DNA from: an uncultured Eubacteriales bacterium
Lineage (GTDB): Bacteria > Bacillota > Clostridia > Oscillospirales > CAG-272
Length of the DNA: 64,000 nt
Direction: 5' to 3'
Assembly (NCBI GenBank): GCA_905205065.1
Contig: CAJLCI010000001.1
Location: 62,001-126,000 of the forward strand
Below, in pieces: positions 8,933-17,454 of the stretch (its first letter is position 1; every line of letters begins with the position of its first letter). The position numbers and the translations under genes were made by a program. The notes below the pieces were generated by a model that was not told where the DNA came from, did not search any database, and saw only the letters and a list, made by a program, of their open reading frames with translations.

Positions 8933-9052
8933 TAGCTGAGCTTTAATTTAAATAATGGATTATCTGACAAATTAAATTACGTGCATTGCATACGTTATTC
9001 ACATATAGACTTCATAGTTTAATAAATACACCGATTCAGTGATAACAACCGC

Positions 9053-9239
9053 TTCGACGATATAACCGTTTTGACAATAGGAACTGGCTCTACGATACAA
9101 ACAGTTCGATATACAAACTAATTCGACGATACAAATGGTTCAACAATACAAATAATCCGACGATACAAATGATTCAAAGATAAGAACTATCTTAAATAAT
9201 AACGATTCAAAGAAAAAACGGTTCCGTGTTGAAACTCAG
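9053..9239. repeat. Degenerate tandem array, period about 17 nt, 11 units
   Basis: Units such as TTCGACGATACAAATGG, TTCAACAATACAAATAA and TCCGACGATACAAATGA follow each other head to tail; most are 17 nt, with one of 18 and one of 16. It fills the spacer downstream of the M16C peptidase gene. No flanking repeats or cas genes are present. Confidence 0.85.
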
Positions 9240-9297
9240 TAACAAAATCATTCATCGTTTCTTTCAAGCCGAGCAGCCGGAAGCTTAAAAGCTGATT

Positions 9298-12297
9298 TTA
9301 TGACAGCGGAATGAGATTTTCAAAGTCTTCGGCATTTTCCCGAAGCTTTTTTGCATTTCCAAGCGTGCACCTGAAATCTTGAGATAGAACAGCTTCAATC
9401 ATATCTGCAGTATCACGGAGCTGCTGCGCTGTCGTTTCTATAATCTCTCTTCTCTCCCTGCAGAGCTCTTCATAAGATACTCCTGACAGGTATGCAGTCA
9501 TTGAACGCGCAGCACGGTCGCGAAACGACAAAGGACGATCAAGCCCGCTAAAAGTACCTATAATATATCTTGTAAGAGACTTATCGTCAGGATCAAGAGA
9601 TCTGATAAATTCACCTGCATTTCGGTAAACAGACTCCGTATTTTTAAGGTGAGGATCGCGAAACGAGGCAAAGTAAACATTTCCCGATGAACCGGCAAAT
9701 CTGCAATTACAGCCGTATGCGCCTCCGAGTACCCGAACAGAATTGTAAAGATATTCACAGTTAAGAATATTTTCAAGAACCTTTAGTGTACCGCTGTATT
9801 CATATCCCGCTTTTTTAAGATTTCCACCCATTCCAACAAACTGAACTTGAGAAGACAGCATAAATCCCTCGTTAAGTTTAACAGGGTTTGTCATATCCAC
9901 GCTGGAACCGTCAAAATATACACCTTCGCTTTCCGAAGATTTATGGTATTTGGATGATGATTCCGAAAAAAGCTTTTCGGAAAATTCGGGAAGTGCTGCA
10001 CGAAGGACTTCAATTCCCTTCTCTCCACTGCAAACAGAAGCAAACATACGTGATTTCTTAAATATAAGTCGACAAAGCTCTGAGAAACCCTTCGCAATTT
10101 TTTCGGAGTTTTCATCATAACCGTCAAGTACCTTATTTATAAACGAATAGAAAGAAATTCCTCCGAGCCACTCATTCTTAAGTGCATGACGAGAAAAATA
10201 TGAGAGAAGCCGCCCAACAGCTATCGTGTTTCCCCGATTATTAATTTTACTTTGAACATCAGAACGACTCTCGGCGATCAGTTCCCGAAGACGCTTCAAA
10301 TTATTAAATTTGGTAGAAGATAAAATCTCAGCTGCGAGTTCAAGCGATTTTTCCACTTTACCTTCAAAACAGGATACAGAAACCGTAAAATATAATTTGC
10401 TTTCATCCGCAGTTCCGTTTTTAAGCACTGTCACAGGCGCAAAATTCATTCTTCCGACGTTTAGCTTAACTTCATTTGAAAGATCATTGTAGCTGTAATT
10501 TTCAGTATCCATACGTCCGATAAGATCTCCGAGCTCGCCAAGATATGGTAACCACTTATCGGAAAGGTCATTTATATCAAAATATAACGTTACATATGAA
10601 ATACCGTTTACACTGCCTTCATGAAGAACCGTTTTAACTCCGCCAAGCTCAGTTTCAATATTTGAAAGCGGAATCGCATCCGGCTCAAGCTCATCTCTTG
10701 TAAGACAGGGAATACAATTCTGCTCCTCCTTTGTAGAAGGTGCGCTTTGATACTCATGCAACGCCTTGGTATCATCAACAATCTGATTAAGCTGTTCGTC
10801 CGTAAGAGATTTCTTATAATCAGCAAGCTTCCTTGAAAGCTTTCCACTGATTTCATCTATTAATCCCGGAACAGGCTCGTAAGAAAGAAGCACCGAATGC
10901 TGTGAATTCAAAATCCGCTTTTTAATAAGCTCTTCAAAATAATCTGTCCCAAGCCTGCTTCGCAGTTCTTTATATATTTCTCCTCCGTGCATATAGGTAA
11001 AGGCGGCATCGTCATCATACAGCCAGCTCTGAAGCATGTCTAAGCCGCAGCAAAGTCCACGCGGAGTACTTCCGTAGTCGGCCTCACGATATGAAAATTC
11101 CCTTGAGTTGATTGACGCCTCCAGAGCCTTGCGGTCTATTCCGTGCGACGCTTTTTCCAGTCCGTCTATTACAATCTCATAAAACCGTTTTTTATCCTCA
11201 GAACATGCATTCTTTGCCATAACATAAAATCCGCTTTGACGCAGATGATCAAGAATGCCTCCGTAAATATCCTGACCGATTCCAGCATCCGTCAGCGCCC
11301 TCCGAATCGGCGCTCCGGGAGTATTGATAAGTGCATCCGCAATTATATCCCATGCGATACATTCCTCTGCATCAAGAACAGAGCATGTAGACGCGGCAAA
11401 AGCAAGATACGTTCTTTCGTCACGACCGTCCTTTTTATCATCATTTTCAACGGAATAATGCGCCGTTGCCTCACGAAGCTGTCCAAAAGGTTTCTGAGAC
11501 TCCACATCTGTCGAAGATACATCTATCGCAGAATATTGTGAAAGGTAATTCTCATCAATCCATGTAAGTCTTTCTTCAATGTCTACATCACCCCACAGAA
11601 AAATATAACTATTCGACGGATGATAATGAGTACGGTGAAAATCCAAATAATCTTCATATGTCAATTCAGGAATATGCTCCGGATCGCCTCCCGAATTTTT
11701 CCCATAAGAAGTATCAGGATACATTACCTTGCATAACTCATCAAAAAGCGAACTGTCAGGAGACGAAAGCACACCCTTCATTTCATTGTAAACTATACCA
11801 TTGATCTTAAGCTCATCTTCTCTGGACTCAAGCTCATAGTGCCAGCCCTCCTGCATAAATATTTCTTTATATTTATATATGTTAGGATGAAAAACTGCGT
11901 CGAGATAAACGCTCATTAGGTTTTTAAAGTCATGATCGTTACAGCTCGCGACCGGATAAACCGTCTTGTCAGGATATGTCATAGCATTGAGAAATGTATT
12001 GAGCGATCCCTTGGCAAGAAGCATAAACGGATCACGCGACGGATATTTTTCGGAACCGCAGAGAACGGTATGCTCAATTATATGCGGAACTCCGGTGTCG
12101 TTTTCAACCGGCGTGCGGAAACCGATATAAAATGTCTTGTTTTTGTCATCATTTGAAATGACACAGATTCTCGCTCCGGATTTTATGTGACGAAAAACAA
12201 GACCGCATCCCGAAACGTCCGGAAGATATTCCTCATATTCTAACCGATATCCTGAAATCATACCTAATTCACTGCTGCTTTTAATACTTTTAGACAT
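9298..12297 (-). CDS. M16C-family zinc metallopeptidase (presequence protease-like)
   Basis: Large insulinase-family peptidase related to PreP/Cym1, which degrade short unstructured peptides inside a closed two-half chamber. The inverted zinc motif H-I-I-E-H is at residues 72-76 (V-P-H-I-I-E-H-T-V-L-C-G-S), and the third ligand is in the downstream N-G-I-V-Y-N-E-M-K-G segment. At about 999 residues, with the M16C-associated middle region, the length fits. I start at the ATG at 12295-12297, with AGGAAAGGA upstream; a start at 12369 would run into the 16-nt repeat array. It probably acts in the cytoplasm, as there is no signal peptide. Function in bacteria is poorly known. Confidence 0.92.
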   Translation of the reverse strand: MSKSIKSSSELGMISGYRLEYEEYLPDVSGCGLVFRHIKSGARICVISNDDKNKTFYIGFRTPVENDTGVPHIIEHTVLCGSEKYPSRDPFMLLAKGSLNTFLNAMTYPDKTVYPVASCNDHDFKNLMSVYLDAVFHPNIYKYKEIFMQEGWHYELESREDELKINGIVYNEMKGVLSSPDSSLFDELCKVMYPDTSYGKNSGGDPEHIPELTYEDYLDFHRTHYHPSNSYIFLWGDVDIEERLTWIDENYLSQYSAIDVSSTDVESQKPFGQLREATAHYSVENDDKKDGRDERTYLAFAASTCSVLDAEECIAWDIIADALINTPGAPIRRALTDAGIGQDIYGGILDHLRQSGFYVMAKNACSEDKKRFYEIVIDGLEKASHGIDRKALEASINSREFSYREADYGSTPRGLCCGLDMLQSWLYDDDAAFTYMHGGEIYKELRSRLGTDYFEELIKKRILNSQHSVLLSYEPVPGLIDEISGKLSRKLADYKKSLTDEQLNQIVDDTKALHEYQSAPSTKEEQNCIPCLTRDELEPDAIPLSNIETELGGVKTVLHEGSVNGISYVTLYFDINDLSDKWLPYLGELGDLIGRMDTENYSYNDLSNEVKLNVGRMNFAPVTVLKNGTADESKLYFTVSVSCFEGKVEKSLELAAEILSSTKFNNLKRLRELIAESRSDVQSKINNRGNTIAVGRLLSYFSRHALKNEWLGGISFYSFINKVLDGYDENSEKIAKGFSELCRLIFKKSRMFASVCSGEKGIEVLRAALPEFSEKLFSESSSKYHKSSESEGVYFDGSSVDMTNPVKLNEGFMLSSQVQFVGMGGNLKKAGYEYSGTLKVLENILNCEYLYNSVRVLGGAYGCNCRFAGSSGNVYFASFRDPHLKNTESVYRNAGEFIRSLDPDDKSLTRYIIGTFSGLDRPLSFRDRAARSMTAYLSGVSYEELCRERREIIETTAQQLRDTADMIEAVLSQDFRCTLGNAKKLRENAEDFENLIPLS

Positions 12298-12357
12298 AAA
12301 ATTAATAATCCTTTCCTGCGGCGCGAACTGCCACCCCAAAAATGAGTTCAGCAAAAC

Positions 12358-12517
12358 CTTTGTACACATTCTGCTTTGTACATACTATGCCTTGTACATA
12401 CTATACTTTGTATATACTCTGCTTCGTATATATTTTGCTTTGTATATATTTTGCTTTGTATATATTTTGCTTCGTAAATATTCTGTGTCATATACTTACA
12501 GCGAAAAGTTTTTGCAG
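12358..12517. repeat. Tandem array, period exactly 16 nt, 10 units
   Basis: Ten consecutive 16-nt units, for example CTTTGTACATACTATG, CTTTGTATATACTCTG, CTTCGTATATATTTTG (three near-identical) and CTTCGTAAATATTCTG. The last unit is CGAAAAGTTTTTGCAG, which belongs to the sequence family of the array at 17041. The array lies between the mreB-like gene and the M16C gene. Confidence 0.9.
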
Positions 12518-12536
12518 ACCGATAAAATTCATTAAA

Positions 12537-13505
12537 CTACAAAATTTCGGAAAGCCTCTCAAAGCCGATAGCTGCCGATGCAATCGGATCCTTGGCAACC
12601 GTTACTGAAAGAGATGTTACCTCTTCCAACAGCTTCGGAAGCCCGTAAAGCAGGCTTCCGCCCCCGGTAAGCATCAATCCGTTGATAACCACATCAGATT
12701 TTCTGTCTTCAGGAATCTGTTTTAAAAATGATCTGACTGCTATTGCAAATTGTTTCACATGGGGAGCTATCGCGGTAAAAATTTCTTTAGAACTGATTTC
12801 GGCGGTGTTTGGCAAACCGTCAGAAATGTTTGTTCCTATAACCTCGCTTTTCAATACACTGTCACGCTTCCAAACTCCGCCAAGCTCGATTTTTATGCGC
12901 TCCGCTTCACTAAAATTAATTCGAAGCCCATGTTTTTCAGCAATATATCCGGCTATAGCGGCATCAAGCGTATCTCCTCCGATTTTTATTTTATTAGACA
13001 ATTCGCATCTACCTTTGCATATTAAGGCAATTTCGGACTGAGATCCGCCAATATCTATAATTATATTATAATCATCACGATCGGCAGCTATTCCGCAACC
13101 TACAGATGCGGCGATAATTTTATCTATAACCATAACATCCTTAATTCCGTGCCGGCGGACAATATCATAAATACGATTTTCATCCTCCTCAGATATGTCG
13201 GCCGACATACAGAAAATCAAATTCGGATGAAAAGGTCCCTTTATTTCCGCTTTCTTTAACATATATGCAATAAAAAATGAAAAATATTTGTTTTCCACAC
13301 CCATACCGGCTCTAAAAGGATAAATAATTTTAGCCGCGCCCGGAATACGACCGCATAGAATTTCCGCATCACTTCCGGCGGCAAGGATTTTTCCAGATAC
13401 CTCGTCTATCGCAACAACAGAAGGCTCTTTGACTATTTTTCCGCTCTGCGACAAATACATCAACGCTGTCGATGAACCGAGATCAATTCCGATAATTTTA
13501 CTCAT
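12537..13505 (-). CDS. mreB: MreB/Mbl-family actin-like protein
   Basis: Bacterial actin homologue that organises lateral wall synthesis under the membrane. It starts with the phosphate-1 motif I-G-I-D-L-G-S-S, has the phosphate-2 motif in N-I-I-I-D-I-G-G-S-Q-S-E-I, the family stretch K-I-G-G-D-T-L-D-A-A-I, and the adenosine motif M-L-T-G-G-G-S-L-L. At 322 residues it is slightly short and looks divergent compared with main MreB proteins, and mreC/mreD are not adjacent, so it could be an Mbl- or MreBH-type paralogue. The ribosome binding site GAAAGG lies about 15 nt upstream of the ATG, beside a hairpin. The upstream gene in the same direction is comF. Confidence 0.85.
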   Translation of the reverse strand: MSKIIGIDLGSSTALMYLSQSGKIVKEPSVVAIDEVSGKILAAGSDAEILCGRIPGAAKIIYPFRAGMGVENKYFSFFIAYMLKKAEIKGPFHPNLIFCMSADISEEDENRIYDIVRRHGIKDVMVIDKIIAASVGCGIAADRDDYNIIIDIGGSQSEIALICKGRCELSNKIKIGGDTLDAAIAGYIAEKHGLRINFSEAERIKIELGGVWKRDSVLKSEVIGTNISDGLPNTAEISSKEIFTAIAPHVKQFAIAVRSFLKQIPEDRKSDVVINGLMLTGGGSLLYGLPKLLEEVTSLSVTVAKDPIASAAIGFERLSEIL

Positions 13506-13526
13506 TATTTATAACCATGCCTTTCC

Positions 13527-13574
13527 AACGTGAAAAGATCAGAACTGATAACAGCACTTTCTGAATTTCACGTT
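13527..13574 (-). promoter_or_regulatory. Hairpin next to the mreB ribosome binding site
   Basis: Perfect 9-bp outer stem AACGTGAAA/TTTCACGTT (13527-13535 with 13566-13574) around an inner ATCAG/CTGAT hairpin. On the minus strand its 3' arm ends directly before GGAAAGG, the mreB Shine-Dalgarno. There is no T-run, so it is not an intrinsic terminator. Confidence 0.4.
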
Positions 13575-13626
13575 AATCTCTTATAGCACTCAGACGGGCA
13601 CCAATAGATACAAAACATACCTAAAA

Positions 13627-14454
13627 TCACAAATCCGATGTCCCTGCAAAACTCATACAAAATACTCTCGCCGCTCCGCCCAAAAGAAGAGCCTGACTAC
13701 ACGCCTCAAAGGTGGCTCCTGTAGTCGCAACATCGTCAATCAGCAAAACATCATGTCCGCACACATCTGTTACATATTTACGGCGACTCTTTTTCAATGA
13801 AGTTAAAGCCTTGTCAGCTCCTGCGGCTCTCGAAATAAACTTTTGCATGTTTTTAGAATTACAATTATTTAATCCAAAAGAAAAATTTCTGTTTTTTTCT
13901 CTCATCATATAAGAGTTTGCAGCATTTTCAAACCTGTGCTTATAATCAAGTTCTTTCTGTCTGACATTTCCCCGATGCACAAGGCACGGTACATATTTAA
14001 AACCGGTAAGCTCAGAGAGAAAACGCGCAATCAGCTCTACCTGATCAAAACCGTTTTCCCTAATCCCGCGCCGGCTTCTCGGAACACCGGCAATAACAGC
14101 ATCCTCAGATAAAGATAGCCAACCCAAAGCTGTGTACATTTCGGAAGCGATAAAACGCGCAACATATTTCAGAGGCTTGCTCTTCAACTTAAGCAAAACA
14201 GTTTTTCCTATTCCGCCGGAATTGTCCGCTGAGTCATATCGGCAAACCGTCATAATCTGCAATGCCATTTCCGTACCAGAGTGAATTTCCTTAATCTGAA
14301 GCTGTTTTTCATTTTTCCAGCGTTCAAGACAACTCGCACAGAGCGCAAGCTCTTCACTGACAGGAGATATAATTTTTCCGCACGCAGCGCATTTAGGAGG
14401 AAATAAAAGATTCGCTAACAATTCAGAATTTATCACAATTACACCGCGCTCCAT
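13627..14454 (-). CDS. comF: ComF-family phosphoribosyltransferase-like protein
   Basis: ComF-type protein linked to DNA uptake and processing in competent Firmicutes. The N-terminus carries a zinc ribbon (C-A-A-C-G ... C-A-S-C near residues 18-41) and the C-terminus a type I phosphoribosyltransferase signature (V-L-L-I-D-D-V-A-T-T-G-A-T). At 275 residues it is a little longer than usual because of an insertion after about residue 180. The annotated ATG has no clear Shine-Dalgarno; a GTG six codons in follows GGAG and may be the real start. recD2 lies 30 nt upstream and mreB downstream, in the same direction. Confidence 0.85.
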   Translation of the reverse strand: MERGVIVINSELLANLLFPPKCAACGKIISPVSEELALCASCLERWKNEKQLQIKEIHSGTEMALQIMTVCRYDSADNSGGIGKTVLLKLKSKPLKYVARFIASEMYTALGWLSLSEDAVIAGVPRSRRGIRENGFDQVELIARFLSELTGFKYVPCLVHRGNVRQKELDYKHRFENAANSYMMREKNRNFSFGLNNCNSKNMQKFISRAAGADKALTSLKKSRRKYVTDVCGHDVLLIDDVATTGATFEACSQALLLGGAARVFCMSFAGTSDL

Positions 14455-14483
14455 AAAAATAATTATTTGATAAAAATTTTAAG

Positions 14484-16799
14484 TTACTGTATGTCATTTT
14501 CACGGATCTCTTCATAAAGACCAGTATAACGATTTGTTAATCGATTATTCTGAATCATTCCGGCAACCATATCCTTGGTTCCGACAAGAATTACCATCTC
14601 TTTAGCCCTCGTTACGGCAGTATAAAGCAGATTTCTCGTCATCAACCTTGGAGAGCTCTGATACAGCGGAATAATAACAACAGGATACTCGCTGCCCTGA
14701 CTTTTATGTACGGTTATTGCGTATGCATGCTCTATTTCGTCAAGCTGGGTATAATCATATACGGCGATACGGCCTTCAAAATTCAAAACTACAGTTTCTT
14801 CTCCAGGACGAATTTGTTCTATAAATCCAATATCTCCGTTAAAAATACCATTGCCTTCCGTTACCGTCCCTGTAATACCGCTCTTTTCCCATTCCAATTC
14901 ATAGTTATTGCGGACCTGCATGATTTTATCGCCTTCTCTGAAAACAATATCCCGGAATTTTTTTTCTTTCTTTTTTTGATCGGGAGGATTCAGCCCGCGC
15001 TGAAGCAGTACGTTAAGATATTCGGTGCCTGCCGGACCCTTGCGCGTAGGAGCAATTACCTGAATTTTGGAACGAATCTTCTCTCCGTAAGCATTAGGAA
15101 GTCTTGTGCGGCAAAGTGCGGCGACAGTGTCCGCAATTTCAGCCGCGCTTTTGCGCGTCATAAAGAAAAAATCATTGTCCTTTATATCAAGATCCGGATA
15201 TTCTCCGTTGTTAATTGCGTGAGCATTAGTTATAATCAAACTCGCCCTCGCTTGTCTGAAAATCTCCCTAAGCATTACCGTATTATATCGCTCGCTGCGT
15301 ATAATATCACTAAGAACATTCCCCGCTCCGACAGAAGGAAGCTGATCCGAATCTCCTATAAGGAGAAGTCTTGTACCGGGTTTTATCGCCTTACAAAGTG
15401 CATTCATAAGAAGAATATCCATCATAGACGATTCATCTACTATAATTACATCTGCATCCAGCGTATCGTTTTCATTCTTCTTATATACCGGCTCACGTCC
15501 TTCCGAATACTCCATTTCAAGCATTCGATGAACAGTGCATGCTTCATGTCCGGTAGATTCTGATATTCTTTTAGCCGCGCGTCCCGTTGGAGCCGAGAGA
15601 AGAACCCTCATTTTCATATCTTCAAAAAGAGAAATAACCGCACGGATTACAGTGGTTTTTCCGGTACCCGGGCCTCCGGTCAGAACCATAACACCGCTTG
15701 TAAGCACATTTACGATCGCCTTTCGCTGTGCTTTTGCGTAAGTTATTCCGTTTTCAGTTTCAGCAAGCTCAATAAAACGCTCAAGATCAGCAACATCGAT
15801 TTTGGGGCACACACGGTCAAGCAAGTCAAGCTTTTCGGCTATATAATGTTCAGCGTCATAATATTTGCTGAGATACACGCATTCTCTGCCGCATCGGCAC
15901 AAAATCTTAACCTGAGTCATTCCCTCAAGTCTTTCAAGCGCGCTTTCCGCCTCATTTTCTTCAATAGACAGCAAACGCACGGAAGCTGTAATCAACCGAT
16001 CCTTGGGTATATATGTATGACCATTTGAATTTGCATTATAACTCAGCAGATATTTGATTCCTGCCATTATCCGTTCCGGACAGTTTCCCTCAAATCCAAG
16101 CGATACAGCCATACGGTCTACGCGTTCAAATCCCATTCCGTATATTTCGTCACAAAGCAAATAAGGATTACTTTTTATTGTATCAATAGAACTGCCGCCC
16201 CATTTTTTATATATCTTCATTGCAGATGCAGGTCCTATATAATCATGGCAAAACATCATGACCGACCGAACCCCAAATTGCTGTTTAAAGCTATCACTAA
16301 TTACTTTTGCCTTTGAGGCAGATATTCCGGGAATTTCTTCAAGCCATTCAGGATGGTTTTCAAGTACATCAAATGTATCCGCGCCAAATTTCTCAACGAT
16401 TTTTTTTGCTGAACTCGGTCCAACTCCTTTGACTGTACGTGAAGAAAGATAGCGTAGAATAGACGCTTCGCCGGAAGGAAGCTCCTTTTCATAATATTCG
16501 ACAGAAAACTGTTTGCCAAAGGAAGGATGAACAATCCATTTTCCCACAGCACGAATAACTTCGCCTTCTGCAATGAACGGCATAATTCCTACAAGTGTTA
16601 ATAAAATTTCACCGCCTTCATCAGAAACGGAAGATATTTCACAAACTGTATATCCGTTTTCTTCATTTGAAAAAACAACTCTTTCGACAACTCCGGATAT
16701 TTTGTCTTTCCCGTCAACGGCGGATGGCGCTTCTTCGTTCAACGAAGAATAATCGTTTGACGAAGAATATTCAAATGATTTTTCCTCTATGTTATCCAT
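14484..16799 (-). CDS. recD2: ATP-dependent DNA helicase, RecD2 family
   Basis: 5'-to-3' DNA helicase of the RecD2 type found in bacteria without a RecBCD partner; implicated in mismatch repair, fork processing and transformation. Domain order: N-terminal OB-like region, helix-hairpin-helix repeats (about residues 120-185), Walker A G-G-P-G-T-G-K-T-T (375-383), Walker B V-I-I-V-D-E-S-S, an SH3-like insertion, then A-I-T-V-H-K-S-Q-G-S-E-Y and Y-T-A-V-T-R-A-K. I use the ATG at 16797-16799 behind AGGGTGA (771 residues); the upstream extension is a hydrophobic stretch that does not belong to the family. Confidence 0.95.
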   Translation of the reverse strand: MDNIEEKSFEYSSSNDYSSLNEEAPSAVDGKDKISGVVERVVFSNEENGYTVCEISSVSDEGGEILLTLVGIMPFIAEGEVIRAVGKWIVHPSFGKQFSVEYYEKELPSGEASILRYLSSRTVKGVGPSSAKKIVEKFGADTFDVLENHPEWLEEIPGISASKAKVISDSFKQQFGVRSVMMFCHDYIGPASAMKIYKKWGGSSIDTIKSNPYLLCDEIYGMGFERVDRMAVSLGFEGNCPERIMAGIKYLLSYNANSNGHTYIPKDRLITASVRLLSIEENEAESALERLEGMTQVKILCRCGRECVYLSKYYDAEHYIAEKLDLLDRVCPKIDVADLERFIELAETENGITYAKAQRKAIVNVLTSGVMVLTGGPGTGKTTVIRAVISLFEDMKMRVLLSAPTGRAAKRISESTGHEACTVHRMLEMEYSEGREPVYKKNENDTLDADVIIVDESSMMDILLMNALCKAIKPGTRLLLIGDSDQLPSVGAGNVLSDIIRSERYNTVMLREIFRQARASLIITNAHAINNGEYPDLDIKDNDFFFMTRKSAAEIADTVAALCRTRLPNAYGEKIRSKIQVIAPTRKGPAGTEYLNVLLQRGLNPPDQKKKEKKFRDIVFREGDKIMQVRNNYELEWEKSGITGTVTEGNGIFNGDIGFIEQIRPGEETVVLNFEGRIAVYDYTQLDEIEHAYAITVHKSQGSEYPVVIIPLYQSSPRLMTRNLLYTAVTRAKEMVILVGTKDMVAGMIQNNRLTNRYTGLYEEIRENDIQ

Positions 16800-16852
16800 A
16801 TTCACCCTATTTTCTGTTTGTATGCAGAATACAACTAAAATCAACAACAAAT

Positions 16853-16906
16853 ATAATATAGATAAAGCAGTGCAAAGCAAAATCCTATAATGCGTTGCAC
16901 TGCTTT
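16853..16906 (-). promoter_or_regulatory. Candidate recD2 promoter overlapping a perfect inverted repeat
   Basis: TTGCTT (16875-16880), 16-nt spacer, TATTAT (16853-16858) on the minus strand. A perfect 12-bp inverted repeat (16864-16875 with 16895-16906; arm AAAGCAGTGCAA) covers the -35 region. It may be an operator or a leftover terminator stem; no T-run follows. Confidence 0.35.
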
Positions 16907-16984
16907 GCAGGTTAAAGCAAACTATAATTAAATACGAAATCCAGTCTTAAAGTTTCAATAAATGGCATAACTCCGCCAGAAAGC

Positions 16985-17174
16985 ATAATGGTGTAAATTG
17001 TACCACATGAAAAAATGAGCGAAACCCACCTCCTGCAGAGGCAAACGTTTTGGCAGGCGAATGTCTTAGGAAGCGAACGTCTTGACAAGCAAAAGTTTTT
17101 GCACGCGAACATATTTACAGCTGAACGTCTTTACAGCTAAACATTTTTGCATTTTCAACTAAACGTCTATGCAG
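16985..17174 (+). repeat. Dispersed element A: hairpin, conserved core and 16-nt tandem array
   Basis: A small hairpin (TGGT ... ACCA around 16989-17005) precedes the core ATGAGCGAAACCCACC then TGCAGAGGCAAACG, followed by seven contiguous 16-nt units from 17041 to 17152 (GCGAATGTCTTAGGAA, GCGAACGTCTTGACAA, GCGAACATATTTACAG, CTGAACGTCTTTACAG and so on) and one more at 17159-17174. The core recurs at 40790, 44227 and 56185, and weakly at 37811. Confidence 0.75.
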
Positions 17175-17232
17175 CTCTTACAGACCGTGACACCTCGCTT
17201 TAAGTTATATAATCCGAATAAGAATTCCAACA

Positions 17233-17274
17233 ATATTTCACATCAGATATATATTTATATCTGATGTGAAATAT
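17233..17274. repeat. Perfect 18-bp inverted repeat with 6-nt loop
   Basis: 17233-17250 pairs exactly with 17257-17274 (core CACATCAGATAT). It lies 180 nt downstream of metK. There is no T-run on either side, so it is more like a binding site or a mobile-repeat remnant than a terminator. Confidence 0.7.
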
Positions 17275-17454
17275 ATCTAAAATGTAACCCACACTATATG
17301 GTTTAAAAGAAATTATTTTATACGGACATCAGATCCCGAATCATGCGGATATCAGACACTAAATCCTTCTCGGCAGCGGTACTATCCTCCACTAAACAAA
17401 CGACGACAAACTTTTGATCTTAGCAAAACTTAGTTAAATTAATATTGTGCAAAT

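Noticed and set aside
9053..9239. CRISPR array
   Set aside because: No constant repeat separated by unique spacers, and no cas genes; it is a degenerate 17-nt tandem repeat.
12342..12608. Plus-strand frame rich in Y, F, C, L and I
   Set aside because: It is produced by reading through the 16-nt array and then antisense to mreB; there is no ribosome binding site.
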